A stretch of DNA of 32,423 bases from the NCBI GenBank assembly GCA_041477655.1, contig JBGOUP010000004.1:1-32423 (forward strand), read 5' to 3'. Numbering within the stretch: the stretch's first letter is position 1; each line of letters starts with the position of its first letter. Shown in pieces: positions 21,544-29,440 of this stretch. Source of the stretch: JBGOUP01 sp041477655. Its GTDB lineage: Bacteria; Patescibacteriota; UBA1384; 2-12-FULL-50-11. The notes under the pieces are model-generated. The model searched no databases, was not told the origin of the DNA, and saw only the letters and a program-made list of their open reading frames with translations. The translations under genes and the position numbers were made by a program.

Positions 21544-22626
21544 ATGCAACCAGCTATCTATCTTGGGGGAGGAGTATTATTGGGCGCGGCCATCACCTAT
21601 ATTTTATTGCGTAGTCGGGCCAACGGCGGCGATGCGTTTGCTCAACATCTCAAATCGGCTAGTGATCAGCTTCTCGAACGACTAGGCGCGGAAAAAAATG
21701 TTATCCAAACCGATCTGGCTGGCAAGCAAGATGCCATCAAGACTCTAGTTGATGAAATTCGTAAACAGCTCAAAGACACCGACAACAGCCTTCGCCAGAG
21801 CGACAAAGAACGAATTGACTCGTTTTCATCGCTACGAAAAGAGTTAGAAACTCACAAACAGTTGGCCAGCGAGTTACGTGGCTCAACCGATGAATTGAAA
21901 AATATTTTGTCCAATAACCAAATGCGCGGTCAGTTTGGGGAACGGGTGGCCGAGGATCTTTTAAAGATGGCCGGCTTTGTTATCAACCAAGACTATTTCG
22001 TTCAGACGACGATGGAAGAGGGTCGCCCCGATTTTACCTTAGTTTTGCCCGACCAAACCAAGGTCAATATTGACGTCAAATTTCCCTACCAGAACCTTCA
22101 GCGTTACACCGAAGCCAAAGAAGACGAAGACAAAAAACGCTATCTGGCCCAGTTCCATCGCGACGTCCGGGAAAAAATTAAGCAGATTGCTAGCCGCGGC
22201 TATATAAACCCGGACGAAAATACGGTTGATTTTGCCGTGGCTTTTATTCCCAACGAAATGATTTTTAGTTACATCTACGAGCACTCCAACGACATTTGGG
22301 AAGAGGCAATGGCTAAAAAAGTGGTCTTGGCCGGGCCCTATTCGTTTGTGGCGTTACTGCGTTTAATTAAACAAGCCCACTCCAACTTTAAACTGCAAAA
22401 CAATATTCACGGCATTATTCGACTGGTCCAAAAATTCCGAGTTGAGTACGAAAAATTCAGCGGCAAGCTCGATCAACTGGGCAATCAGCTTCAAACGGTT
22501 AGTAAAACTTACGACGACGTCTCCACCACCCGTGCCCGTCAACTCGGCCGAGTTATGGATCAGATCGATAATCAACAGGTTTTAGAAGACGCGCCCTCGG
22601 CGCCAAAAAGTTTGTTGGAAGAGTAA
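21544..22626 (+). CDS. rmuC: RmuC family DNA recombination protein
   Basis: RmuC proteins limit recombination at inverted repeats and carry a restriction-nuclease-like fold. The product (360 aa) has an N-terminal membrane helix (about 3-21) and a long coiled coil (about 35-125, with KQLKDTDNSLRQSDKER). The RmuC domain runs from about 125 to 300: MRGQFGERVAEDLLKMAGF, the nuclease-core segment EEGRPDFTLVLPD with NIDVKFPY, and VDFAVAFIPNEMIFSYIYE. The D...DVK arrangement matches a PD-(D/E)xK-like active site. ATG 21544 is favoured over TTG 21538 by the -10 spacing. The C-terminal helices are polar and end in SLLEE. Confidence 0.92.
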   Translation: MQPAIYLGGGVLLGAAITYILLRSRANGGDAFAQHLKSASDQLLERLGAEKNVIQTDLAGKQDAIKTLVDEIRKQLKDTDNSLRQSDKERIDSFSSLRKELETHKQLASELRGSTDELKNILSNNQMRGQFGERVAEDLLKMAGFVINQDYFVQTTMEEGRPDFTLVLPDQTKVNIDVKFPYQNLQRYTEAKEDEDKKRYLAQFHRDVREKIKQIASRGYINPDENTVDFAVAFIPNEMIFSYIYEHSNDIWEEAMAKKVVLAGPYSFVALLRLIKQAHSNFKLQNNIHGIIRLVQKFRVEYEKFSGKLDQLGNQLQTVSKTYDDVSTTRARQLGRVMDQIDNQQVLEDAPSAPKSLLEE

Positions 22627-22627
22627 C

Positions 22628-22828
22628 TTAATTTGGCCGTTCGCCCATTTTTGGCGGTGGCGGTGGGTTGGCTGGCGGGGGCAGGGCATCAGAGATTGTC
22701 TCATGTAGATAGTTGCTTGGATTGGCAACAGTTTCATCGGCAATTTGGTTAGCTTCCTTCACCAGCTTATCTTTAGCTAACTGTTCTAAATATTCTTGCC
22801 GATTATTCTGCCACTCGCGTTTCTCCAT
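22628..22828 (-). CDS. Small hypothetical protein with Pro-rich tail, 66 aa
   Basis: The frame extends upstream to 22882, but the ATG at 22828 is preferred. It lies after the terminator hairpin of the upstream reverse gene, and A/T-rich sequence (TAATTATG) suitable for a -10 precedes it. The product has one charged helix (REWQNNRQEYLEQLAKDKLV) and a C-terminal Pro-rich tail (ALPPPANPPPPPKMGERPN). No family is recognised; it could be a small adaptor. It ends two bases from the convergent rmuC stop. Confidence 0.5.
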   Translation of the reverse strand: MEKREWQNNRQEYLEQLAKDKLVKEANQIADETVANPSNYLHETISDALPPPANPPPPPKMGERPN

Positions 22829-22842
22829 AAATACATAATTAC

Positions 22843-22871
22843 ACAAAATGCCCGGCTGATGATAGCCGGGC
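22843..22871 (-). terminator. Rho-independent terminator (reverse strand)
   Basis: GCCCGGCT (22850-22857) and AGCCGGGC (22864-22871) form an 8-bp stem. On the minus strand ATTTTGT follows. It ends the secreted-protein gene at 22884-23336. Confidence 0.8.
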
Positions 22872-22883
22872 GCAAATTTCAAC

Positions 22884-23336
22884 TCACTCCATGGTCAGGC
22901 GTTCGCCATTTTTATCAAAGTAGGCTTGCTTTTTGGCATTCCAGCGAACATCTTGATACCAGCCGTGGCCCAAGACATTATAAAGGTAGAGGTAGCCAAG
23001 GGGATCACGATAAAGTTGGAATTCAAATGTTCCGCCGGCATCGCCGTTTGGCTTGTCGTTATTGGTTGATATCTTGGCTAACAGTCGCAGTTTGCCGTCC
23101 TTGAAAGTCCAAGTCCCGGTTTGCTTAAGTTTACCGCCAAATTCTTTGCCAACATAGGAATAGACTCCCTTTTCTTTGAGGGTGATCTCGGTGTAGGACA
23201 GATCGTGCAGACCCCGGAGCATTCTCCCCCAAACTCCCAGCAGTTTTTTGTTGGCAATTGATGAAATTGGCTTGCCTGCTTGGGGATAAGCCGCAAGCAA
23301 CAAACCAATGGTCAGAAATACCAATATTCTTTTCAC
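22884..23336 (-). CDS. Secreted beta-rich protein of unknown function
   Basis: The start is GTG at 23336 (KRILVFLTIGLLLAAYPQAG follows), preceded by GGGAG at a 7-base spacing; a frame extension to 23381 lacks a signal. The product (150 aa) has a classical signal peptide of about 20 residues and then a beta-strand-rich domain with alternating aromatic residues: GVYSYVGKEFGG, GTWTFKDGKLRLLAK, TFEFQLYRDPLGYLYLYNV. This resembles lipocalin-like or single-domain beta-barrel binding proteins, but I cannot name a family. There is no lipobox Cys, so it is probably released or wall-associated. Confidence 0.65.
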   Translation of the reverse strand: MKRILVFLTIGLLLAAYPQAGKPISSIANKKLLGVWGRMLRGLHDLSYTEITLKEKGVYSYVGKEFGGKLKQTGTWTFKDGKLRLLAKISTNNDKPNGDAGGTFEFQLYRDPLGYLYLYNVLGHGWYQDVRWNAKKQAYFDKNGERLTME

Positions 23337-23476
23337 CACATAACTCCCGTTGATATGATTTGAAGAGCAATCTCTAGCCATATCCTAACTGACGGCAACC
23401 GAATTGCCAAGATCAAGACAACGGGAAATGACCAATTCTTGACAACCATTTTCTTCCTTCAATCTTTCCACCCCTT

Positions 23477-23500
23477 CCGTATGTCATATATGACATACGG
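23477..23500. promoter_or_regulatory. Perfect 24-bp palindrome, probable XRE operator
   Basis: CCGTATGTCATA is followed directly by its exact inverse complement. A -35-like TATGAC lies inside the palindrome (23489-23494) and GATACT (23511-23516) is a plausible -10, so a protein bound here would block the promoter of the XRE gene at 23525. The same half-sites recur at 23885-23938. Confidence 0.75.
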
Positions 23501-23524
23501 GAAAATTGGTGATACTTTAGTCTA

Positions 23525-23875
23525 ATGGATCAAGGGCGAACCGATGAGTTAGGTAATAAAGAATTTTTAGTCTTTGTCACTGGTGGGCCGATGAAGGTAC
23601 TTCGCCACCAACGTCGGAAGAATCCTTTTTTTCAGGAGCCAAGATTAAAGAAGCCGGTGGTGTTGGACTCAACCTCGTTCGAAGAATTGGTTGGAGAACT
23701 GAAGCAGTTTCGATTATCAGCCAAGCTAACCCAAGCCCAATTGGGTAAATTGCTCGGCAGTAATCAAGCGGCCATCTCCAAATTTGAACAAGGCAGTACC
23801 AACCCGACGATCAGCTTTCTCCTTAATTTTGCCAAGGCATTGAAATTCAAACTTACCTTTGGCATCAAGAAATGA
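23525..23875 (+). CDS. XRE-family transcriptional regulator
   Basis: This is a 116-residue protein with a C-terminal helix-turn-helix of the Cro/XRE class: LTQAQLGKLLGSNQAAISKFEQGSTNPT (about 68-95), then a helix LLNFAKALKF. Before it lies a basic segment (KVLRHQRRKNPFF) and a helix SFEELVGELKQF. The length and short C-terminus (LTFGIKK) resemble HigA-type antitoxins and small phage-like repressors, but no toxin gene adjoins it. The N-terminal 45 residues (EFLVFVTGGPMKVLR) look like a remnant beta hairpin, possibly for ligand or partner binding. It sits between a perfect palindrome and its near repeat, so it is probably autoregulated. Confidence 0.85.
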   Translation: MDQGRTDELGNKEFLVFVTGGPMKVLRHQRRKNPFFQEPRLKKPVVLDSTSFEELVGELKQFRLSAKLTQAQLGKLLGSNQAAISKFEQGSTNPTISFLLNFAKALKFKLTFGIKK

Positions 23876-23884
23876 TCCGATTAG

Positions 23885-23938
23885 CCGTATGTCATATATA
23901 GTCGTTTCACTCCTATTTCTAACGAAATGACATACCGG
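23885..23938. repeat. Second operator-like inverted repeat, upstream of lysS
   Basis: CCGTATGTCATATAT (23885-23899) repeats exactly 15 bases of the palindrome upstream of the XRE gene. Its inverted partner ATGACATACCGG (23927-23938) lies about 30 bases further, with inner TCGTT and AACGA arms. The whole can fold as a long hairpin. It is about 50 bases before lysS, so it may regulate lysS, terminate the XRE mRNA, or both. Confidence 0.6.
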
Positions 23939-23988
23939 AAGTTAGGGGTTACTTCTAGGAGAGATAACGGTTAAAATTCTAGGTATCA

Positions 23989-25500
23989 ATGGAAAACAAA
24001 ATGGGGAGCAAAATGGAAAACAAACCCGAAAGTCAGATTCGACTGGAAAAGTACCAAGAGCTTCTCAAGCGAGGAATTGAGGTTTATCCTAGTCACGTTG
24101 AGCCGTTCTCGGCCATTGTTGATGTTCGTAGCCAAAAAGAGGGTGCCAAGGTGGCCACCGCTGGACGAATTACGGCTATTCGCGAACACGGTAAATCAAC
24201 CTTTTTTGATTTGGAAGAAGGCGAAGCCAAACTTCAAGTTTATTGCAAAATCGATACTGTTGGCGAAAAAGAGTACGAATTACTCAATCTACTGGATATC
24301 GGCGACTATTTATGGGTCAACGGCGAACTATTTGTGACCAAAGCTGGGGAACTATCGCTCAAAGCCGCCAAATTCACAATATTGGCCAAATCACTTCTGC
24401 CCATACCTGAAGGCTGGCAAGGTTTGAGCGATGTGGAAACCAGATACCGCCAGCGAGCCCTAGATTTTAAGGTTAATGACCAGGCTCGTTCAATTATTAA
24501 GACCAGAAGCGTGGTAATTAAGGCCATTCGAGAGTTCCTAGATAAACATGGCTTTTTAGAGGTTCAGACGCCAATTTTACAACCCTTACCTGGTGGAGCG
24601 GCCGCCAAACCATTTATTACCCATTACAACGTCCTGGAAGCCGATTTTTACCTGCGAATTGCTACCGAGCTCTACCTGAAACGCCTGATCGTTGGCGGAT
24701 TTGAGAGAGTCTACGAGATCGGAGCCGACTTCCGTAATGAGGGTATAAGCCATATGCACAATCCGGAATTTACCATGTGTGAGTTTTACTGGTCGTATAA
24801 GAGTTACGACGATTTAATGAAAACGACTCAAGACATGGTTCAGGAGTTGGTCAAGAAAACGACAGATAAGTTAGAAATCACCTATCAGAAGCAAAAAATC
24901 GACTTTTCCAGTGATTTTGTGATGGCAAAGTACTCTGAACTGATTCAAAAAGAGACAGGCATCGATATAGATACCGATAACACCTTTGAAAAATTGTCCG
25001 TCTCGGTTAAGAAGGCCGATATCAGGTTTGAAAACCAGAATATTAAGGTCTGGAGTGAACTGGTTGATGAATTGTTCAAAAAAGTGGCCCGACCCAATAT
25101 AATCCAGCCAACATTTGTAGTTGATTACCCAATCGCTACCACCCCATTAGCCAAGGCCAAATCGGATAACCCCAGTTACGCCCAACGCTTTCAGCTGATT
25201 GTAGCCGGTGGTTTTGAGCTGGTGAATGCCTATTCCGAGCTAAACGACCCAATCGAGCAAGAAAAACGTTTCCGTGATCAGATGATCATGAAGGAATCAG
25301 GTTGGCAAGAAGCCCAGGAACTGGACGAGAACTTTATTGAGGCCTTGAAATACGGCATGCCGCCAACGGCTGGTTGGGGAATGGGTATTGATCGATTAGT
25401 CATGATTCTGACCGACCAGCACTCAATTAAAGAAGTGATTCCCTTTCCAACCCTAAAACCGGTCCAAACCCCCAAACCAAAAAATAGCCTGACTAGTTGA
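23989..25500 (+). CDS. lysS: Lysyl-tRNA synthetase, class II
   Basis: This enzyme attaches lysine to tRNA-Lys. At 503 residues it is full length. The N-terminal OB-fold tRNA-binding domain (about 40-150, with VATAGRITAIREHGKSTFFD) is followed by the class II catalytic core. Motif 1 is near FLEVQTPILQPLPGGAAAKPF, motif 2 FRNEGISHMHNPEFTMCEFY (about 249-268) and motif 3 GWGMGIDRLVMIL (about 463-475). The start region has three in-frame 12-base units each beginning with ATG (MENK, MGSK, MENK). A Shine-Dalgarno-like GGGGAG precedes the third, so the true start could be 24013. TAAAAT at 23972-23977 is a candidate -10. Confidence 0.97.
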   Translation: MENKMGSKMENKPESQIRLEKYQELLKRGIEVYPSHVEPFSAIVDVRSQKEGAKVATAGRITAIREHGKSTFFDLEEGEAKLQVYCKIDTVGEKEYELLNLLDIGDYLWVNGELFVTKAGELSLKAAKFTILAKSLLPIPEGWQGLSDVETRYRQRALDFKVNDQARSIIKTRSVVIKAIREFLDKHGFLEVQTPILQPLPGGAAAKPFITHYNVLEADFYLRIATELYLKRLIVGGFERVYEIGADFRNEGISHMHNPEFTMCEFYWSYKSYDDLMKTTQDMVQELVKKTTDKLEITYQKQKIDFSSDFVMAKYSELIQKETGIDIDTDNTFEKLSVSVKKADIRFENQNIKVWSELVDELFKKVARPNIIQPTFVVDYPIATTPLAKAKSDNPSYAQRFQLIVAGGFELVNAYSELNDPIEQEKRFRDQMIMKESGWQEAQELDENFIEALKYGMPPTAGWGMGIDRLVMILTDQHSIKEVIPFPTLKPVQTPKPKNSLTS

Positions 25501-25615
25501 CTTTTGACGGTTTTTCTGATATAGTGCTCAAGTTATGCTTGAGTAGTGAAATTTGCTCGAGCCGCAAGAATTAACAAACTAGAGGTCGGGGACCCCGGCC
25601 GGAAGGACGGACATA
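25501..25615 (+). promoter_or_regulatory. Leader with hairpins ahead of the coiled-coil membrane protein
   Basis: This 115-base gap holds a TTGACG (25504-25509), which is not well spaced from any -10. TATAGT lies at 25520-25525. A hairpin, CTCAAG (25527-25532) with CTTGAG (25538-25543), follows, and a GC-rich near-palindrome GGTCGGGGACCCCGGCC sits just before the ribosome site GGAAGGACGG. It may terminate lysS and/or control the next gene. Confidence 0.35.
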
Positions 25616-26344
25616 ATGTCCCGAGTTAATATCGCTTTCGTTTTCGTTATTCTAGACGTCGGAATGGGTATTGTTGGCTTCGGCCAACGTCTCCAAGAGC
25701 CAGGGTTGCCGGACACAATTACAAGCCCGATGTATCCAGAAGATGGCCGGGATCTCCAGAACGCCGTTGACGGCGCTAGAGACAACCCCAACAGTCCGGC
25801 CTACCAGGACGGCTTGGAAGACAAGGTCAGGGAAATGGGTAACAAATACCCCGACCTTCGACCTGAGCTCGAACAGTTGGCCGGCAGGGCCTCGCGCACC
25901 GAGGCGTCAGTTCGTAAACAAGGTAAGGAGATCAAGGGCATCAAGAAAGACGTAAAACGTCTTGATAGGCGGATTGATGCGGTCAAAGTGACTGCTAATG
26001 CCGCCGTCAAAAAAGCTAACGAAGTAGAGAAACGACTTGGTGACCAGCTCGACCCGAAGAACAGTCAGGGAGTCGAGGCGAGGTTAAAGGGTGTCGAGAA
26101 TGAGCTGGATCCGAGCAATACGGGATCCTCTCTTTGGAATGGCTTGGCCAAGAAATTCGCTGACCAAAAGAAGTGGATGAACGACCAGATCGATGACTTA
26201 GCGACTGTCGGGTCGGTCCGCTTGTTCTTTGTCCTCGCGTTTATTTGGCTGGCTATTTTGACGTTCCTAAGAGTTAGACGGCCGACCGCAACAGCGACGG
26301 CAACCGCTACTACTCCAGCCCCTGCTACTGTCCCAACTCCATAA
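25616..26344 (+). CDS. Membrane-anchored coiled-coil protein
   Basis: The product (242 aa) starts after GGAAGGACGG. A hydrophobic N-terminus (VNIAFVFVILDVGMGIVGF, about 4-22) is a signal or first anchor. A helical region of about 80-150 has heptad-like charged repeats (RKQGKEIKGIKKDVKRLDRRI, then KVTANAAVKKANEVEKRL). A C-terminal membrane helix lies at about 200-218 (SVRLFFVLAFIWLAILTFL), followed by RVRRP and a low-complexity Ala/Thr/Pro tail. The PVDGARDNPNSP-type middle is polar. I recognise no family. It resembles structural spacer or envelope-associated proteins with both ends at the membrane. It is a monocistronic gene ending in a clear terminator. Confidence 0.72.
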   Translation: MSRVNIAFVFVILDVGMGIVGFGQRLQEPGLPDTITSPMYPEDGRDLQNAVDGARDNPNSPAYQDGLEDKVREMGNKYPDLRPELEQLAGRASRTEASVRKQGKEIKGIKKDVKRLDRRIDAVKVTANAAVKKANEVEKRLGDQLDPKNSQGVEARLKGVENELDPSNTGSSLWNGLAKKFADQKKWMNDQIDDLATVGSVRLFFVLAFIWLAILTFLRVRRPTATATATATTPAPATVPTP

Positions 26345-26371
26345 ACATTCTTGCCCTAAAGGGCGAGATCT

Positions 26372-26402
26372 AAGACGGCCTCACGAGAGACCGTCTTTTT
26401 CT
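26372..26402 (+). terminator. Rho-independent terminator
   Basis: AAGACGG (26372-26378) pairs with CCGTCTT (26391-26397), with an inner CTC/GAG pair. A T-run follows. It lies between convergent genes. Confidence 0.88.
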
Positions 26403-26418
26403 ATACTAAAATTATCCG

Positions 26419-27528
26419 TTAGTTAAGGTAGTCGCGTAGTTTACTGGCTTCTTCGTGTTTTTTGAGTTTTTGCAGGGCCTTAGCTTCAATCTGGCGAATT
26501 CGTTCGCGGGTAACGCCAAACTCCTTGCCGACTTCTTCCAGAGTGTGGGTTCGGCCGCCATCGTCTAAGCCAAAACGCATCCGCAGAATTTTTTGCTCAC
26601 GGGGAGTTAGAATAGACAGCGAGTCATGGACGTGGCCCTTCATCAGCTGATAAATGGCCTGTTCTTCCGGAGACATCGCTTGCTTGTCTTCAATAAAATC
26701 GCCAAGCGTCGAGTCCATCTCTTCGCCAACCGGCGATTCCAACGAAACCGTTTCTTGGGAAATTTTCATAATGTGCTCGAGCTTGTCCATATCCACACCC
26801 AGTTTTTTGGCCAGCTCGTCGTTGCTTGGCTCCCGACCCAACTCTTGCTGAAGCTCACGCTGAATCCGCATATAGCGATTAATTGTTTCCACCATATGAA
26901 CCGGAATACGAATGGTTCGTGCCTGATCAGCGATGGCTCGGGTAATGGCCTGGCGAATCCACCAAGTGGCGTAGGTAGAAAATTTAAAGCCTTTTTTGTA
27001 ATCAAACTTCTCAACCGCTCGTTGCAGGCCCAAATTGCCCTCTTGTATAAGATCCAATAGTGAAAGGCCACGGCCGATATATTTCTTGGCAATGGAAACA
27101 ACCAAACGAAGATTGGCTTCGGTTAGTTTGCGTTTGGCCGATTTATCACCCCGCTCAATTCGTTTAGCTAAACGAACTTCGTCAGCCGAGTTCAAGAGCG
27201 GATACTGACCGATCTCCCGCAAGTACATTCGAACAGAGTCTTCGGAGATTCCAGCCAAATCGTCATCTTTCTCCACTTTTTTCTTGGCGTTTTCCTCGGG
27301 AATATCCAGCAATGGCTTGGTGTCGCGAATCTCCACGCCAATTTGGGAGAGATAACGCAAAAAAGCGTCAATCAGCTCCAGGTCATTTTCCGGCTCTTCG
27401 TAGGCTTGAATGAGCTCTTTGTAAGTAACAAAGCCGTGCTGACGACCCTTTCGCACTAAATACATTAGTTCTTCGGGAAAATTAACGCCCAAATCCTGCT
27501 TGATCTTTTTGGGGACGGCTTTAACCAT
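26419..27528 (-). CDS. rpoD: Primary RNA polymerase sigma factor (sigma-70 / SigA)
   Basis: This is the housekeeping sigma factor that recognises -35/-10 promoters. It has 369 residues, the compact form lacking the long non-conserved region of proteobacterial RpoD. Region 1.1-like sequence lies at about 1-85. Region 1.2 is DSVRMYLREIGQYPLL, and region 2 contains ANLRLVVSIAKKY and FSTYATWWIRQAITRAI, the -10-binding helix with the melting aromatics. Region 3 has IRIPVHMVETINR, and region 4 ends in GVTRERIRQIEAKALQKL, the -35-binding helix-turn-helix. It overlaps dnaG by eight bases (27521-27528), preserving the classical dnaG-rpoD order. The near-consensus promoters in this window fit this sigma factor. 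Confidence 0.97.
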   Translation of the reverse strand: MVKAVPKKIKQDLGVNFPEELMYLVRKGRQHGFVTYKELIQAYEEPENDLELIDAFLRYLSQIGVEIRDTKPLLDIPEENAKKKVEKDDDLAGISEDSVRMYLREIGQYPLLNSADEVRLAKRIERGDKSAKRKLTEANLRLVVSIAKKYIGRGLSLLDLIQEGNLGLQRAVEKFDYKKGFKFSTYATWWIRQAITRAIADQARTIRIPVHMVETINRYMRIQRELQQELGREPSNDELAKKLGVDMDKLEHIMKISQETVSLESPVGEEMDSTLGDFIEDKQAMSPEEQAIYQLMKGHVHDSLSILTPREQKILRMRFGLDDGGRTHTLEEVGKEFGVTRERIRQIEAKALQKLKKHEEASKLRDYLN

Positions 27529-29251
27529 TTTTTGTCAGCGAGTTTAGCTCCTCCATGAATGCCTTAACTTTTTCGATATCACCAGCGGTTTGGGCGGTTT
27601 TAATGTTATTTGCCAGCTGTGTTTTAGAATCTTCGTACTGTTTAGTTTTGAGTTGTTCCAGTTTTTCTTCGATCAGTTCGTTGGCTAATTCATCAGTGAA
27701 AGTTGGCCACTGACTGGACAGCCAAAACTGCCACGAGTCTATACTCTCCGCCAGAGGCGAGCCAACCTGTTGTTTGACTTGACTAAGAAATCCCGACTGG
27801 TTCTTGATCAACGTTTTATTAGTATACAACTTTTTCAACTCACTAGCAATCCTCGAGGCTCCCTCGCTCTGGTAAACAATACTATCAATTCGTTCTGAAT
27901 ATTTGGAAATCAGTTCAGGTTTGGCAATGAGAATGCTTAAGAACTGCTCTTCATTGGTTAGGGCCGCCTCGGTAGCAGAGATTGGCTGGCTAGTTTTAGA
28001 AGCGCCGGCCTGTTTTTGCAAACTTGCCATAATACTTTCCTGTTTGACACCAATGGCGGCGGCTAAGCGTTGAATGTAGTGATCCAGGCGGGTTGGTTCG
28101 GCCACCAGCTTCAAGACTGGCAGCATAGCTCGGACAACTTTTTTCTTGTTCTCAATGAAATTTAAGTTGCCTGCCGTTGTTATCTCACCAGCTAACCACC
28201 AATCCAAACCTTCTTTGGCCGCTTTCGCCACTTCCCGCCACATTTTTGGGTCGTTCTCAAAAAGCTCACCGGCATCTTTAAACTTACCAAAATCAATGAT
28301 TTTTGAGCTCAAATCAAATTTCAACAGTAGCTCGATAACTTTTCTGGTCATTGTTTGGCCAGCCGTATCGTTATCAAAGGCCAGCAAAAAATTCTGGGTG
28401 TATTTAGACAACGTCGTCACTTGGCTTTCGGTAAAAGCCGTGCCCGATGAGGCGACGACATTGCGTATACCGGCCTGATAGAGGGAGATGACGTCCATCT
28501 GACCTTCGACCAAAATGACGTAGTCGTGTTCTTTAATGAAGCCTTTGGCTAAATTGAGACCGTACAAAATGCGGCCTTTGTTATAGGTTGGTGTCTCTGG
28601 AGAATTCAGATATTTGGGCTCAATGTCGCCCAGTGCTCGGCCAGTAAAACCGACTACGTTGCCCAAGACATCAAAGATGGGGAAGATAATCCGATCGCGA
28701 AACCGCTCCGGACTGCCAGCTTTGGCAATGTCGGCCGGTGTGTAATTTCGCTTCATTAAAAAGTCTTTCAAATTGACACTAGGGCTGGCGAACCCTAGCC
28801 GAAATGTTTTAATCATCTGGTCACTGATTTTGCGCTTGGCCAGATATTCTCGAGCTGTTTTGGCGCTGGAGCTTTCCAGTAATACTTTATGAAAAACTAA
28901 ACTTGAAAATTGGTTAATGGCATACAACGTTTCCTTGCGATCTTTGGTCTGGTACTCCGATCGGGTTTTGGGTTGCAAGGTGACGCCGGCTTTTTGAGCC
29001 AGCAATTTGAGGGCATCGCCAAATTCCAGATGCTCGGCCTCCATAATAAAAGCAAAATGATCGCCGCCACGAGAACAGCCAAAACATTTCCAAATCTGTT
29101 TTTCCGGACTGACCATCAGCGAGGCCGTTTTTTCTTGGTGAAACGGACAGGTGGCTTTGTAGTTAGCCCCGGCTTTTTTCAAAGCCACGTACTGGCCAAC
29201 CAAATCGACCAAATCCAATCGTTGTTTTACTTCTTCAATTTCGTTGGCCAT
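27521..29251 (-). CDS. dnaG: DNA primase
   Basis: DnaG makes the RNA primers for replication. At 576 residues it is full length. The N-terminal zinc-binding domain has Cys35, His38, Cys56 and Cys59 (CPFH ... CFGC). The catalytic TOPRIM region includes RDRIIFPIFD, FTGRAL, VILVEGQMDVISLYQAG (near 250) and DNDTAGQ. The C-terminal part (about 420-576) is helical with little sequence conservation, as expected for the helicase-interacting domain. It lies directly upstream of rpoD on the same strand. TTAAAAT, ending nine bases before the ATG, is a possible -10, so this operon may start with a leaderless transcript. Confidence 0.97.
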   Translation of the reverse strand: MANEIEEVKQRLDLVDLVGQYVALKKAGANYKATCPFHQEKTASLMVSPEKQIWKCFGCSRGGDHFAFIMEAEHLEFGDALKLLAQKAGVTLQPKTRSEYQTKDRKETLYAINQFSSLVFHKVLLESSSAKTAREYLAKRKISDQMIKTFRLGFASPSVNLKDFLMKRNYTPADIAKAGSPERFRDRIIFPIFDVLGNVVGFTGRALGDIEPKYLNSPETPTYNKGRILYGLNLAKGFIKEHDYVILVEGQMDVISLYQAGIRNVVASSGTAFTESQVTTLSKYTQNFLLAFDNDTAGQTMTRKVIELLLKFDLSSKIIDFGKFKDAGELFENDPKMWREVAKAAKEGLDWWLAGEITTAGNLNFIENKKKVVRAMLPVLKLVAEPTRLDHYIQRLAAAIGVKQESIMASLQKQAGASKTSQPISATEAALTNEEQFLSILIAKPELISKYSERIDSIVYQSEGASRIASELKKLYTNKTLIKNQSGFLSQVKQQVGSPLAESIDSWQFWLSSQWPTFTDELANELIEEKLEQLKTKQYEDSKTQLANNIKTAQTAGDIEKVKAFMEELNSLTKNG

Positions 29252-29264
29252 CTTGGGCTGATTT

Positions 29265-29291
29265 TAACCTGGATTTAGGATAAAATATAGA
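29265..29291 (+). promoter_or_regulatory. Promoter of the tRNA-Ser gene
   Basis: TTAACC (29264-29269), a 16-bp spacer and TATAGA (29286-29291) lie about 16 bases before the tRNA. The same A/T-rich stretch also carries the divergent dnaG -10, so the two promoters overlap. Confidence 0.4.
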
Positions 29292-29307
29292 CGATCCAGA
29301 AATGTAA

Positions 29308-29394
29308 GGAAGGGTCGCTTAGTGGCCGATAGCGCCGCCTTGGAAAGGCGGTATGTCCGCAAGGGCATCGTGAGTTCGAATCTCACCCCTTCCG
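29308..29394 (+). tRNA. tRNA-Ser (anticodon GGA)
   Basis: This 87-base class II tRNA has acceptor GGAAGGG pairing with CCCTTCC and discriminator G. The anticodon stem CCGCC/GGCGG holds loop TTGGAAA (anticodon GGA). The long variable arm is TGTCC-GCAA-GGGCA, and the T arm is GTGAG-TTCGAAT-CTCAC. The 3' CCA is not encoded (GCAA follows), so it must be added by a CCA-adding enzyme. It reads UCC and UCU serine codons. Confidence 0.96.
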
Positions 29395-29440
29395 CAACCC
29401 TTCCTTGTTAGGTCATTTTCAGGTATCCTGCCAATACAAA

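Noticed and set aside
21458..21685. ORF of 75 codons overlapping the start of rmuC
   Set aside because: It lies in the wrong frame relative to a clear RmuC protein and has no start signal.
22796..23104. Plus-strand ORF of 102 codons
   Set aside because: It is antisense to a secreted protein gene with signal peptide and terminator, and its composition is not protein-like.
23885..23938. XRE-flanking repeats as transposon ends
   Set aside because: There is no transposase, and the upstream copy is a full palindrome placed over a promoter, so operators are the simpler explanation. The mobile alternative is kept only as a side possibility.
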